Assembly (NCBI GenBank): GCA_022482625.1
Contig: JAKVOU010000001.1
Span: forward strand, 1,846,784 to 1,910,783
Reading direction: 5' to 3'
DNA: 64,000 bases
Source: Spirochaetia bacterium
GTDB lineage: Bacteria > Spirochaetota > Spirochaetia > Sphaerochaetales > Sphaerochaetaceae
Shown here piece after piece: positions 46,282 to 55,649 of this stretch. The first letter of the stretch is position 1, and every line of letters begins with the position of its first letter. The notes below the pieces were generated by a model. The model did not search any database, had not been told where the DNA came from, and worked only from the letters and a program-made list of their open reading frames with translations. The translations under genes and the position numbers were made by a program.

Positions 46282-47016
46282 CTGTCGGATCAAGGGAACG
46301 ACAGCTACCGACAATCTTTGAAACAGTTCTCTTATGGGCATCCTCACAGCCATTCCAGGGTTTGTCACGGTTTTCGCTTTTGTACTTCTGTGTCATCCAA
46401 TAGACATCCTGTTGGATACGTGCAAGGTTGTCCTGCTCTATTTTTGCAAGTTCACGGACAAATATGTTGCACTGGTCGCTTTCCAATGCCATCTCAGCCA
46501 TGGAAAGCAACCGATTGAAATGATAAAGACAAAAACCTTTACCCTGTCCGAGTTCTTCACGAAATTGGGTATCGCTGTTCCACAAGGCAACCACAGTATA
46601 GAGATACCTGACTGTCCTGTCTTCAATGATATCACAAACCAGGCAACCTCGTTCACGGTTATGAGTTTCCTCTCCCAAGGCATGTATTGCCTGCGAAGTT
46701 CTGCGACCAGGTTTTGCCTTTTCCAGCCTGCTGAAATTTTCTGCCAAACGGTCACGGCTGGTCTGCAAATAAGTATCGCAAAGCAAGGCAAGCCCCTGTG
46801 GCTTGTTCGCATCAGCCAGCATCCTGAAATGAAAGGACAAAAACCAAGAGCATTGACCTTGACCCTTGTTTCGGGATTCATGACTGAATTGCCAAGAAAA
46901 AAAGATACAGCATCTTTTTCTGCTTCTGCAGCAAGATCACAGAGAAAACATTCACTGCCGCCTCGAAGCCCGTCCCAGACGGGAATGGTCTCAAGTTTAT
47001 AGGATGGCCTCCCCAT
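46268..47016 (-). pseudogene. DUF6062-like cysteine-rich protein, single frameshift
   Basis: Two overlapping minus-strand frames join into one protein: 'ECFLCDLAAEAEKDAVSFFL...NALGFCPF' in the first and 'HFRMLADANKPQGLALLCDTYL...' in the second. The combined sequence has the family's CxxC and C-x2-H patterns, broken by loss of one base near 46830. The start overlaps the stop of the GDPD gene (TGATG), so it is the second gene of that operon. The role of the family is unknown to me; the spaced Cys/His suggest metal binding. Confidence 0.7.
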
Positions 47017-47756
47017 CAGCAGCCTCTATAGGCTACATATGCTTTGGCGACATCAGGATAATTGCTTATTATGCCATCGACCTGCCAATCAACTGAATCT
47101 GTCAGAGTCTGCATATCATTGACGGTCCAGACATTCAGTCCTACGCCATGGTCCTTGCAATCATGGACCTCGGCCTTTGTCAACGTACTGATATCAGGAT
47201 GATAATACTCGACACCCAGCTTGTTGGCATAGGCACCGACATTGCCAAGTCCACAGGCTTCTACCAGTAGACCACAGGGAATCTTCTTGTCAATCTCTTT
47301 CATAAGAATGACAGAACTGTGGTTAAATGAAGAAATTATTATTCTGTCAAGCAAACCATATTTTGCCAACATATCATAGGTTTTCCTTTCAATATCATCA
47401 TACCAAAACAGGTTTGTCTTGATTTCAATGTTCGTAACGACATCATAATCCTTGATAAAGGAACAGTATTCCTCCAAGGTCGGGATTCCTACCTTTCCAT
47501 ACATATCCTTGAAACGGGCACCTGCCTGCAACCTCTTCAGCTCAGCAAGGGTAAAGTCCCTTACAAACCCAGTGCCATCAGTAGTCCTGTCAACTTTTTC
47601 ATCATGGATAATTACCAATTTATCATCTTTGCTGAGATGTACGTCAAGCTCGATACCATCAACCTTGGCTTCAGTAACGGCTTTCTTAAAAGCCAGCATA
47701 GTATTCTCAGGATATTTGCCTGAAAACCCCCTGTGGCCAAATACTTTGATTTTCAT
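47016..47756 (-). CDS. glycerophosphodiester phosphodiesterase (GDPD)
   Basis: 246 aa GDPD TIM barrel. Catalytic/metal motifs 'HRGFSGKYPENTMLAF' (His), 'GIELDVHLSKD' (Glu, Asp) and 'VIIHD' are complete, and 'LNVWTVNDMQTL' and 'DGIISNYPD' close the barrel. It hydrolyses glycerophosphodiesters to glycerol 3-phosphate and an alcohol; no signal peptide, so cytoplasmic. Start ATG 47756 behind AAGGAG. A second, broken GDPD lies at 60842. Confidence 0.92.
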   Translation of the reverse strand: MKIKVFGHRGFSGKYPENTMLAFKKAVTEAKVDGIELDVHLSKDDKLVIIHDEKVDRTTDGTGFVRDFTLAELKRLQAGARFKDMYGKVGIPTLEEYCSFIKDYDVVTNIEIKTNLFWYDDIERKTYDMLAKYGLLDRIIISSFNHSSVILMKEIDKKIPCGLLVEACGLGNVGAYANKLGVEYYHPDISTLTKAEVHDCKDHGVGLNVWTVNDMQTLTDSVDWQVDGIISNYPDVAKAYVAYRGC

Positions 47757-47843
47757 AGTCCGTACTCCTTGTAACAATGGCACTATTTTCTCACATTATG
47801 CAAGGAAAGAAAAGAAAAAACAAACCAAGCCGATTGTAAAAAA

Positions 47844-47881
47844 GCAAAAAAATGCCCTCCAGTGCTAAGATGGAAGGCATT
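47844..47881 (-). terminator. terminator after transketolase genes
   Basis: On the minus strand: AATGCC..TCCA / TGGA..GGCATT stem (47851-47861 with 47871-47881) followed by TTTTTT. Confidence 0.85.
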
Positions 47882-47916
47882 CTGCAGGCTACTGCCTGCC
47901 AGACCCAAGAATTAAA

Positions 47917-48864
47917 CTATTTCTTAAGCAAATCAACAGTTTTCTTATAGATATTCTCAGCAGTAAAGCCGAAGGCACCCTTCAGATATTCCAGTGTGCC
48001 GACTTCACCGAAACGTTCACCGACATTCAGGAAACCCATCTTCGTCGGGTAGGTCTGTGCCAGATGTGCAGCAATGGCTTCCCCCACACCCCCGGCATAC
48101 CTGCCGTTCTCACAGACAAGCACCTTTCCACAACGCTGGGCTACTTTTTCAATAAGCTCGGTATCGAGCGGCTTTATCGTATGCAGGTCAACCAATGTTG
48201 CATCAATACCATCAGCCTTCAGTGAATCCAACGCTTTGACGGCCTCATTCACCATGACCTCTCCGGTAGCAATGATTGCCACATCTTTTCCTTTTGCCAG
48301 TTCAATGCCCTTGCCCAGGACAATCTTGGTTCCTACGGGATATCTGTGTGTAATTCCCTTTCTGGCAGCCCGCGTATATGACGGTTTGTCAAGCGCATAG
48401 GCCTGACGGATCAGTTCATATGCACTCTGTGCATCTGAGGGATCGATGATGGTAAGTCCGGGGACCTGCCTCATCAAGGCGATATCTTCGAACGGCATAT
48501 GTGTACCACCGTTCTTCTGAGCCGTGATGCCAGGGTCGGAACCGATGAGATGCACGACCTGGTGGGCATAGGCCACGGACAGGAAGAACTGGTCATAGTC
48601 CCTGCGGCTGGCAAAGCAACCGAAGGTGTGCACGAAAGGCCGCAGGCCCATGGAAGACAGGCCAGCAGCAACCCCGACCATGTTCGCCTCGGCGATGCCG
48701 CAGTCATAGAAGCGGCCGGGGAACTTCTCCCCGAACTTATTCGAGCCGAGGCAACTTGCCAGATCCGCATCCAGCATCACCGTCTCTTCATGTTCTGCGC
48801 CCAGATCAAGGATTGCAGCCATCACGGCATCACGCATATTGGCCAAGTCACTGGTATCTCTCAT
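47917..48864 (-). CDS. transketolase C-terminal subunit
   Basis: 315 aa, the pyrimidine-binding and C-terminal domains of a split transketolase ('FYDCGIAEANMVGVAAGLSSMGLRPFVHTF' carries the TPP-activating Glu; 'YDQFFLSVAYAHQVVHLIGSDPG'). Works with the 276-aa N-terminal subunit upstream. Transfers two-carbon units between xylulose 5-phosphate and aldoses, so it can use the product of XylB. The start overlaps the partner's stop by 4 nt. Confidence 0.93.
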   Translation of the reverse strand: MRDTSDLANMRDAVMAAILDLGAEHEETVMLDADLASCLGSNKFGEKFPGRFYDCGIAEANMVGVAAGLSSMGLRPFVHTFGCFASRRDYDQFFLSVAYAHQVVHLIGSDPGITAQKNGGTHMPFEDIALMRQVPGLTIIDPSDAQSAYELIRQAYALDKPSYTRAARKGITHRYPVGTKIVLGKGIELAKGKDVAIIATGEVMVNEAVKALDSLKADGIDATLVDLHTIKPLDTELIEKVAQRCGKVLVCENGRYAGGVGEAIAAHLAQTYPTKMGFLNVGERFGEVGTLEYLKGAFGFTAENIYKKTVDLLKK

Positions 48865-49691
48865 CTTGCTACCCCCTCTCTTGCGTACAAGGCGTTGATT
48901 GCTTCTTCCGCAGTCTTCTCATCAAAGGCCATGCTATGGTTTCCGGTAATGCCTTCGCCAGGAATGAAGCCATGTGACTTCTCAGTATCCATGACGATCA
49001 TGGACGGACGGTCCGTGACTTCCTTGGCGTGGTCTATGGCCCTCTTCAGCTCCTTGAAATCATGTCCGTTTATTCTCTGGACATGCCAGCCGAACCCAAG
49101 CCATCTGGTATCAACATTCTCAAGCGAGACAATCGAATCAGTAGGCCCGTCAAGCTGCAGCTTGTTCAGGTCGGTGAATGCAATGAGATTGCCAAGCTTC
49201 CACTGTGCGGCAGTCTCCGCACCTTCCCAGATCTGTCCTTCCTGGCTCTCTCCGTCCCCTATGACGACAAAGGTCCGTGCATCAAGCCCCTTGACCTTCT
49301 GCCCGAGTGCAATACCTACGGCAGCAGAAAAGCCTTGTCCCAGTGACCCACCGGTAAAATCTATCCCAGGTGTCTTGGTCATGTCACAATGGCTTGGAAG
49401 CCTTGTGCCGCCATGGTTGAGCGTCATAAGCCAATCTTCCGGGAAATACCCCTTCGTTGACAGGGTGGCATAGACAGCCGGGCCTGCATGGCCCTTCGAA
49501 CAGACAAACCGATCTCGGTCTTCTTTCTTCGGATCCTTGGGGTCAATCCTCATCTCCTGGTAGTACAGGTAGGTCAGCAGTTCGACAATTGACATGCTGC
49601 CACCGATATGTCCTGATCCATGGTGACCAATCTCCCTGATGGTCAAGGCACGGATTTCCAAAGCTTTTCGCTTCAGTTCCTGTAATTCCAT
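48861..49691 (-). CDS. transketolase N-terminal subunit
   Basis: 276 aa TPP diphosphate-binding half of the split transketolase. 'GHHGSGHIGGSMSIVELLTYLY', 'SKGHAGPAVYATL', and the Mg/TPP motif 'VVIGDGESQEGQIWEG' are present. Split transketolases are common in anaerobes. The ribosome site AAGGAGAAG precedes the ATG. The 5' leader of about 110 nt is GC-rich, without a riboswitch I can identify. Confidence 0.94.
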   Translation of the reverse strand: MELQELKRKALEIRALTIREIGHHGSGHIGGSMSIVELLTYLYYQEMRIDPKDPKKEDRDRFVCSKGHAGPAVYATLSTKGYFPEDWLMTLNHGGTRLPSHCDMTKTPGIDFTGGSLGQGFSAAVGIALGQKVKGLDARTFVVIGDGESQEGQIWEGAETAAQWKLGNLIAFTDLNKLQLDGPTDSIVSLENVDTRWLGFGWHVQRINGHDFKELKRAIDHAKEVTDRPSMIVMDTEKSHGFIPGEGITGNHSMAFDEKTAEEAINALYAREGVAR

Positions 49692-50392
49692 ATCGCTTCT
49701 CCTTATGTTGCATTAATTCCTTCTGGCAACCGATACCCCTCTTCCGCGCATCAAGCAGGCTCCCAGCGTCAGGCAAATCTTCGGCCATTGATAGAATTGA
49801 ATATAGTATACCATTTACCGCACTTTATTTAAATACCGAAATTCCAATATGTGGATAATGTTATATACATATGTTACAAACAAATAAACAAACACATATC
49901 TTTTCTTCTCCTTTAAAATCAAGACAATGGTAAAAAATATTCCCATAGCCATCCAACGACAACATCTTATTTCCTGTAAAAGACAAGTAAGAATAGTTCA
50001 TCATATAAATTCCATGACCTATGAATATCCTGTGAAGCCTACGGCAGATCATGGATATTACGAAAAGACATTCAAGAAAATTCGATAACATTTGAAGAAT
50101 ATTTACAAAAAGAAACTTTTATTTGACCGGTTAAAAAATAGATTTATAAGCATTTTCCTTAGTGAAACTGAAGACATATTTACTATTGATTTCTCTTGTT
50201 AAATAAGTATAATTATTATTACAATATCTATATTCTATTAAATAATTTATTTATGAACAAAATTATATATAATTAATCCACTAAGAATAAAATAAAATTA
50301 TCATTGACAATATATGTCATATGATTTAGACTAAAATATAGTTTCAACATATATTTGTACACAATCAAGAAATTCTACAACAGGAGAAAAAA
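49692..50392. other. 700-bp AT-rich intergenic region
   Basis: No credible gene on either strand. A good sigma-70 promoter for the next gene lies at 50304-50332 (TTGACA, 17 nt, TAGACT). The very high A+T of 49850-50350 stands out but holds no repeat that I can define. Confidence 0.6.
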
Positions 50393-50959
50393 ATGAAAAA
50401 ATCATGGTTGGTTATTGGCATGCTAGCCTGTACCGGAAGCCTGTTATTCGCCAATACATCTACTGCAAAAGTCTACGCTACGGTAACCGAAGAGGATGTT
50501 AACCCGGTTCTCTATTACACTCCAGATTTCACAGTAGCAAACGGAGTTCTTCTAGGTACTGGAGTGGACATCTATAACGGAACCATCGGAAGCGGAACCA
50601 AATTCAATTTGGCAAGTGACGGAAATACCGGTGCATTCTATGTCTATGCTCCTGATTACAATATAGGTGAAAGCACCCTTACGTTTGGCCTCACCGTAAC
50701 TCCCGGAACATTTTCTTCAGCAACCGTAGGTACTTCTTCCGTGACACCTTCCACATATTATCTTGAGGGATCAACACTAATCACCACCAGTACCGGCAGT
50801 GAAATGACAGAAAGTAAAAGTATCGACGTTTCTGGCAGCAGTGGTAATAAAGGAGGAATCATACTTGCCTCCTTCTATCTAAAATGGGACGGAAGTTCCA
50901 ATGAATTGGCAGCAGATGATTACATCAGCGACATTGACATTGATTTCACAACGGAATAG
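50393..50959 (+). CDS. secreted hypothetical protein, Thr/Ser-rich
   Basis: 188 aa with a signal peptide (residues 1-21, ending 'LLFANTST'). The mature protein is acidic and rich in Thr, Ser, Gly and Tyr with many predicted beta strands ('LTFGLTVTPGTFSSATVG', 'STYYLEGSTLITTSTGS'), like an exported structural or surface protein. No motif recognised. Strong promoter and ribosome site (ACAGGAG) suggest high expression. Confidence 0.75.
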   Translation: MKKSWLVIGMLACTGSLLFANTSTAKVYATVTEEDVNPVLYYTPDFTVANGVLLGTGVDIYNGTIGSGTKFNLASDGNTGAFYVYAPDYNIGESTLTFGLTVTPGTFSSATVGTSSVTPSTYYLEGSTLITTSTGSEMTESKSIDVSGSSGNKGGIILASFYLKWDGSSNELAADDYISDIDIDFTTE

Positions 50960-51149
50960 CAAGCCAATTACATCACATGCAAAGGGACAGCTCTACAAAA
51001 AGATCTGTTCCTTTTATTTTGCCCTCTATAAGGAATATGCAACATTTCTAATCTATGGAAACATCATTGTCCAAAAAACTTGTAGCGCCAACTCCATTTT
51101 GATACAATGACCGACATATAAGCGCATCATGAATCAGGAGGTAATCGAC

Positions 51150-52910
51150 ATGAAGATGAGCCAGATGTTCTCCCATACCCTCAGAGAGGCTCCAAGTGCA
51201 GCAGATTGTAAAGGTTACGAATATCTGTTGCGAGCCGGATACATACGTCAGATGGGTGCGGGGATATTCAGCCTGCTTCCACTGGGATACCGTGCAACAG
51301 TAAAGATTGAAGGAATTATCAGAGAAGAAATGGATGGTATCGGCGGCCAGGAATTACAGATGCCTGTCGTCAATCCCGCTGATATATGGAAAGAAACAGG
51401 ACGTTACTATAGCATAGACAAAGAAATGGGTCGGTTCACAGACAGGGCAGGAAGAGACATGGTCCTGGCCATGACCCATGAAGAAGATGTCACGGCCATA
51501 GCACGTGGAGAAATAGGTACCTACAAGCGTCTTCCAAGACTGGTATATCAGATCCAGACAAAGTGGAGGGATGACCCACGGCCAAGGGCAGGACTCATCA
51601 GAGTACGGGAGTTCACAATGCTGGACAGTTATAGCTTTGATACAGACTGGGAAGGTCTGCGTAAGCAATATAAGGCACACTATGCTTCATATTTCCGTAT
51701 ATTTTCCAAGGCAGGACTGCCAGCCATTGCTGTAAGCGCCGATACCGGCATGATGGGCGGCAAGGTATCCCATGAATACATGTATCTTTCACCCATAGGA
51801 GAAGACACTATCATCCGCTGCCCACATTGCGGCTATACAGCAAACCGACAGGTTGCAACGTTCAAAAAGGACTACTATCAGGAAGAAATGAAACCGATTG
51901 AAAAAATCAAGACACCTGACTGCAAGACCATTGAAGAACTGTGTGAATTTCTACATATTGAACCGATAAAGACTGCAAAAGCGGTCTTCATGGTCGGTAC
52001 ATTCATTGATGATACCAACGGAAAGGAAGTCGAAAAACTTATCGTAGCCTTAATCAGAGGAACCCTTGAAGTTGAAGAAAACAAGCTGCAGAATTTCGTA
52101 AAGGCAAATTCACTCAGAGCAGCCAAGATAGAAGAAATCAAAGGAGCCGGAATGGTTCCTGGCTTTGGTTCTGCAATAGGCTGCAAGGAAGGAACGGTAG
52201 TTGTCGTCGATGACAGCGTTGCAAAATCCAACAATCTTGTTGCAGGTGCAAACGAAGAAGGATATCACTTCCTGAATACAAATTTCGGCAGGGATTATCA
52301 AGGACAAGTGGCTGACATTGCCAGTGCTACGAACGGCTATAGATGTCCAGTCTGCGGAGAACCGCTTACTGCAAGCAAAGGCGTGGAAATAGGAAATATC
52401 TTCCAATTGGGAACCCGCTACAGTGAAGCAATGAATTGCACGTATACAGCAGAAGACGGATCAAGGAAACCGACAGTCATGGGATCATATGGCATCGGCG
52501 TAGGTAGGTTGCTGGCTTGTCTGGCAGAAGAATACAATGACGAGGGCGGACTCAAGCTACCCATTTCTGTGGCTCCTTACCAAGTACATCTTATCTGTCT
52601 CATCAAAGACAAAGATGTAGGTGAAAACATCTACAAGGAATTGAGCGATGCAGGCATTGAGGTCCTCTATGACGACAGGAAGGAAAGTGCCGGCGTCAAG
52701 TTTGCAGATGCTGATTTGATAGGCATACCAGTGAGAATTACCATCGGCAACAGGTCTTTCAAGGAAAGAAAGGCTGAAGTAAAATTCAGAAACAATCTGT
52801 CAGAAATGCAACTCTTTGACTTGGACAATCTCACTGACGAGATTCTTGCAGCCATTGCCGGTCTACGCAAGGACATGCAGGAACATATCGTTCACAAGGA
52901 ACTTGACTGA
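51150..52910 (+). CDS. proS: prolyl-tRNA synthetase
   Basis: 586 aa bacterial-type ProRS with an editing (INS) domain between motifs 2 and 3. Motif 1 region 'RAGYIRQMGAGIFSLLPLG', motif 2 'WRDDPRPRAGLIRVREFTMLDSYSFD', editing-domain part 'IKTAKAVFMVG', zinc-like 'CPHCGYTANR' and 'CPVCGEPLT', motif 3 'SYGIGVGRLLACL'. The ATG at 51150 is used because AGGAGGT lies 7 nt before it; a start at 51129 would place this site inside the gene. Confidence 0.96.
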   Translation: MKMSQMFSHTLREAPSAADCKGYEYLLRAGYIRQMGAGIFSLLPLGYRATVKIEGIIREEMDGIGGQELQMPVVNPADIWKETGRYYSIDKEMGRFTDRAGRDMVLAMTHEEDVTAIARGEIGTYKRLPRLVYQIQTKWRDDPRPRAGLIRVREFTMLDSYSFDTDWEGLRKQYKAHYASYFRIFSKAGLPAIAVSADTGMMGGKVSHEYMYLSPIGEDTIIRCPHCGYTANRQVATFKKDYYQEEMKPIEKIKTPDCKTIEELCEFLHIEPIKTAKAVFMVGTFIDDTNGKEVEKLIVALIRGTLEVEENKLQNFVKANSLRAAKIEEIKGAGMVPGFGSAIGCKEGTVVVVDDSVAKSNNLVAGANEEGYHFLNTNFGRDYQGQVADIASATNGYRCPVCGEPLTASKGVEIGNIFQLGTRYSEAMNCTYTAEDGSRKPTVMGSYGIGVGRLLACLAEEYNDEGGLKLPISVAPYQVHLICLIKDKDVGENIYKELSDAGIEVLYDDRKESAGVKFADADLIGIPVRITIGNRSFKERKAEVKFRNNLSEMQLFDLDNLTDEILAAIAGLRKDMQEHIVHKELD

Positions 52911-52945
52911 CAGGTAACCATTTTACTTGTTATGTTTCGAAAATA

Positions 52946-52973
52946 GCACCTTCCCTTATCACAGGGAAGGTGC
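52946..52973. terminator. hairpin between proS and ankyrin gene
   Basis: Perfect 10-bp stem GCACCTTCCC / GGGAAGGTGC with an 8-nt loop. The T-run after it is poor, so termination strength is uncertain. Confidence 0.65.
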
Positions 52974-53018
52974 CGTTGTCCTTGAACAAAAATTTTCACC
53001 AGTTCCAGCCTATTACCA

Positions 53019-53531
53019 TCACTCAGCACCTAGTTTCTTCAACGTGTTGACGATGTAGGTCCTTTTATTGGCTTTCGCATACTCAAGTACACTATGCCCC
53101 TGGTAATCCTTGGCATTGAAATCAGCTCCCGCCTTGATCAAGGCAGAAACAACCCTCGTTTCCTTGTTGCTGTTGACTGCCATGATAAGTGGTGTTTCAC
53201 CAAGATAATTCACAGAATTCAAGTCAGCTCCATTTTTAATCAGCGTTTCGATAATTTTTGGATTCGACGAATTTCCTGCAGCCAGATGAAGACTGTTCGA
53301 ACGATATTTCGGCTCAGTTGCCTTGATATCGGCACCTGCAGCAATCAGAGCATGGAGCACAACAACAGACGGATTGTTCTGAGCGGCAAGCATGACAGGA
53401 GTCATCCCCCATTCGTTCTGACAGTGAACATCTGCGCCCTTACGAATCAAATCCCTGATATCCTTGGCTTTTTCTGCCGAGCAAGCAGCAGCCAGCAATT
53501 TCTTATTCAAAGCATCAACGTTTTTTGACAT
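53019..53531 (-). CDS. ankyrin-repeat protein
   Basis: 170 aa with four to five ankyrin repeats, e.g. 'DIRDLIRKGADVHCQNEWGMTPVMLAAQNN', 'LHALIAAGADIKATEPKYRSNSLHLAAGNSS', 'ALIKAGADFNAKDYQGHSVLEYAKAN'. No signal peptide; a cytoplasmic protein-binding scaffold of unknown partner. Start ATG 53531 follows AGGAG; a GTG 9 nt upstream (53540) is less likely. Confidence 0.9.
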   Translation of the reverse strand: MSKNVDALNKKLLAAACSAEKAKDIRDLIRKGADVHCQNEWGMTPVMLAAQNNPSVVVLHALIAAGADIKATEPKYRSNSLHLAAGNSSNPKIIETLIKNGADLNSVNYLGETPLIMAVNSNKETRVVSALIKAGADFNAKDYQGHSVLEYAKANKRTYIVNTLKKLGAE

Positions 53532-53716
53532 TTTTTTCACTCCTATTACTCTTGTTCATAGTACAACTTATGGAAAATATTATCGTTTTTCCTTAAAACT
53601 TTGTAAACCCTGCGCCTACCCGATTTACAATAGATTTACCAAAATACTATTTCAGTAAACCCCGCCCTATGACAAACAGAAAAAAATGTCTTGTCCGCTA
53701 CCAAAGCATTTCAGCC

Positions 53717-54349
53717 TTATCGGGTACGCTTCCATACATCAATCGGATTGATTTTCATCCTTATCAAGCAATAGAGAAAACCAAACAGCAAACCACCCAG
53801 ATGCGTGAGATGAGCAACTCCTCCTGCTACTGCAAAGACCTGGCTGAACAGTTCTATGGCAAAATAAGCTATGATCAGATATGGAGCACGCACTGGAATC
53901 AATGCAAAAATATAAATAGTAGAGAATGGAAAGAAAACAGCAAAGAGGAGCATAACCCCATAGATGGCACCTGAAGCTCCCATCAACACGACATTGTTAC
54001 CTGTCAGATAATAGCAAAAGAAGCTGAAAATACCTGACAGGATACCTACTACCAAATAAAAGCACAAGAATTCCCTTGAACCTATCCGGCTTTCAATGGC
54101 AGTTCCAAAAATATAAAGTGCAAACATATTGAAGAAAATATGACTGAAATTGGCATGGACAAACATATATGTCAGGAACTGCCACCATGCACCCTGCAGG
54201 ACCATTGAAGGAATCATGGAAAGATAATAGAAGCCTGAAGGCCATATCAGACGGATAAGGGCATAGACAATGAAATTAAGAATGACCAACTTCAGTGTCA
54301 CGTTGCTATACGTCATCTTGAACCGTCTGTTGATGAAAGAAGTACTCAT
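53717..54349 (-). CDS. rhomboid-family intramembrane serine protease
   Basis: 210 aa, six membrane segments. Catalytic Ser126 in 'GASGAIYG' and His183 in 'HLTHLGG' with the conserved 'FVHANFSHIFFNMFALYIFG' of TM2. It cleaves membrane proteins within the bilayer; the substrate is unknown. The start is the first ATG; an ATG 33 nt later (54316) is also possible, as neither has a strong ribosome site. Confidence 0.92.
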   Translation of the reverse strand: MSTSFINRRFKMTYSNVTLKLVILNFIVYALIRLIWPSGFYYLSMIPSMVLQGAWWQFLTYMFVHANFSHIFFNMFALYIFGTAIESRIGSREFLCFYLVVGILSGIFSFFCYYLTGNNVVLMGASGAIYGVMLLFAVFFPFSTIYIFALIPVRAPYLIIAYFAIELFSQVFAVAGGVAHLTHLGGLLFGFLYCLIRMKINPIDVWKRTR

Positions 54350-54402
54350 GTCTACAAAGTATATTCGCCTTTGGCAAAGGTCAAGGAAACCTCTGTGAAG
54401 AT

Positions 54403-55275
54403 TCAGGGTTTTTCAGGCATATCAACGTGTTTTTTATTATAAAGGAACATCAACAAAGCCATGGAAAAAGTCAAACCATAACCAACCAGACTCCATCGGT
54501 CAGGTATTTCTGAAAGGAACAAAAAGCCGAACATGGCAGTAAACAGCACGTTGGAATAATCAAAGATGGAAATTTCCCTTGATGGGGCATATCGATAGGC
54601 AATAGTCAGAGCAAACTGTGCTATAGTTGCACACACTCCGGCAGCCAGCATGATCAGCAACTGGCGTAGCGTCATAGGTACGTAACCAATGATGAAAAGC
54701 GGAAGAGCAATCAACGTGGAGAAAAAAGCAAAATCAAAGACAATCGTAGGCCCTGCTACGCCTCGGATTCCCAGGCCCCGCACACTTGCATATGCAGCTC
54801 CGGCAGACATGCCGCCAAGCAAGCCTATCATTGCAGGAAACAGGGTAGCACTTCCTTCCGGCTTGATCACAAAGGCACAACCGACAAAAGCACCGAGCGT
54901 ATAAAGGAGTTGACGACGGGTAACTTTTTCACGCAGGAAAAGAAAACTGAACAGCATGGTACTGAACGGCGAAATCTTGCTAAGCATCGATGCATCGCTA
55001 AGCACAAGATGGTCAATGGCATAGAAATTTGCAAAAAGTCCGACAGTCCCGAAACAGATCCGTGAAAACATCAGCAACGCGTCCTTTTTACGGGGAAAAG
55101 CTGGTACATGTTCCTTGCGAAGCACAAAAGCAGCTACAAACAAAGCTACGATGTTTCTGAATATTACTTTTTCAAAAAAAGGGAGATCACCTGCCAACCT
55201 GACAAAAAAATTCATCAATGAAAAGCAAAAGGCAGACCCAAGGATATATGCAACAGCCCGTGTCTTGGTATTCAT
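54403..55275 (-). CDS. EamA/DMT-family permease
   Basis: 290 aa, about ten membrane segments in two EamA halves ('YILGSAFCFSLMNFFVRLAGDLPF', 'FEKVIFRNIVALFVAAF', second half 'MIGLLGGMSAGAAYASVRGLG'). Drug/metabolite transporter superfamily; substrate not predictable. Start ATG 55275; the possible TTG at 55293 would add six residues and both lack a strong ribosome site. Confidence 0.88.
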   Translation of the reverse strand: MNTKTRAVAYILGSAFCFSLMNFFVRLAGDLPFFEKVIFRNIVALFVAAFVLRKEHVPAFPRKKDALLMFSRICFGTVGLFANFYAIDHLVLSDASMLSKISPFSTMLFSFLFLREKVTRRQLLYTLGAFVGCAFVIKPEGSATLFPAMIGLLGGMSAGAAYASVRGLGIRGVAGPTIVFDFAFFSTLIALPLFIIGYVPMTLRQLLIMLAAGVCATIAQFALTIAYRYAPSREISIFDYSNVLFTAMFGFLFLSEIPDRWSLVGYGLTFSMALLMFLYNKKHVDMPEKP

Positions 55276-55324
55276 GCCGCTTATTGTAGTCAATCGCTAC
55301 ACAATAATCCACTGCATGTTCTTA

Positions 55325-55341
55325 TGTGCAGAAATTGCACA
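55325..55341. promoter_or_regulatory. inverted repeat upstream of the sRNA array, candidate activator site
   Basis: TGTGCA (55325-55330), 5 nt, TGCACA (55336-55341). Its centre is about 92 bp upstream of the -24 element of the first sRNA promoter, the distance at which sigma-54 activators usually bind. The activator is unknown; it is not the TGGT-N7-ACCA site seen at the psp genes. Confidence 0.45.
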
Positions 55342-55422
55342 GATTCACGCAAATATTCAGGTTTTGCCTAGTCATTCCTCAAATAAACCTGTCAAATTCT
55401 ACGTATAGAAGCAATTTTCAAG

Positions 55423-55440
55423 TTGGCACGGACATTGCAT
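55423..55440 (+). promoter_or_regulatory. sigma-54 promoter of sRNA-1
   Basis: TTGGCACGGACATTGCAT: perfect TGGCACG-N4-TTGC consensus with GG (55425-55426) and GC (55437-55438) 10 nt apart. Confidence 0.9.
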
Positions 55441-55449
55441 AAGTTATAT

Positions 55450-55540
55450 TGAAAAGTGAAAAAGATTTTTCAACCTCCTTTTAAGTGTGATTCTTGGCGC
55501 CAGCGACTCTCTCCCACCCCAATGCTGGCGCCTTCTTTTA
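55450..55540 (+). ncRNA. putative sigma-54-dependent small RNA 1
   Basis: About 90 nt from the predicted start to a hairpin end. After an A-rich 5' part comes AAGATTTTTCAACCTCCTTT, where ACCTCC (55473-55478) equals the anti-Shine-Dalgarno of 16S rRNA. It ends in a 9-bp stem GGCGCCAGC / GCTGGCGCC (55496-55504, 55524-55532) with a C-rich loop GACTCTCTCCCACCCCAAT, then TTCTTTT. No ORF on this strand. The layout is repeated twice downstream. Inference: a base-pairing RNA acting on ribosome sites. Confidence 0.65.
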
Positions 55541-55622
55541 TTCTTTGGCCTGTAGAAAACAGAAATTTCCTAGCAAATATGAATTTCCATTACCAACAGG
55601 AAAAACACAATCTGACCTACTA

Positions 55623-55640
55623 TTGGCACGATAGTTGCAT
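55623..55640 (+). promoter_or_regulatory. sigma-54 promoter of sRNA-2
   Basis: TTGGCACGATAGTTGCAT: GG (55625-55626) and GC (55637-55638) 10 nt apart, perfect consensus. It lies 200 bp from the first copy. Confidence 0.9.
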
Positions 55641-55649
55641 CATATAAGA

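Noticed and set aside
49861-50091. 76-codon frame in the AT-rich gap before the secreted protein
   Set aside because: Low-complexity AT-driven frame without ribosome site or similarity to a known domain.
55423-55541. sRNA array controlled by PspF
   Set aside because: No TGGT-N7-ACCA site was found in 55300-55830, so there is no sequence support for linking the array to this PspF.
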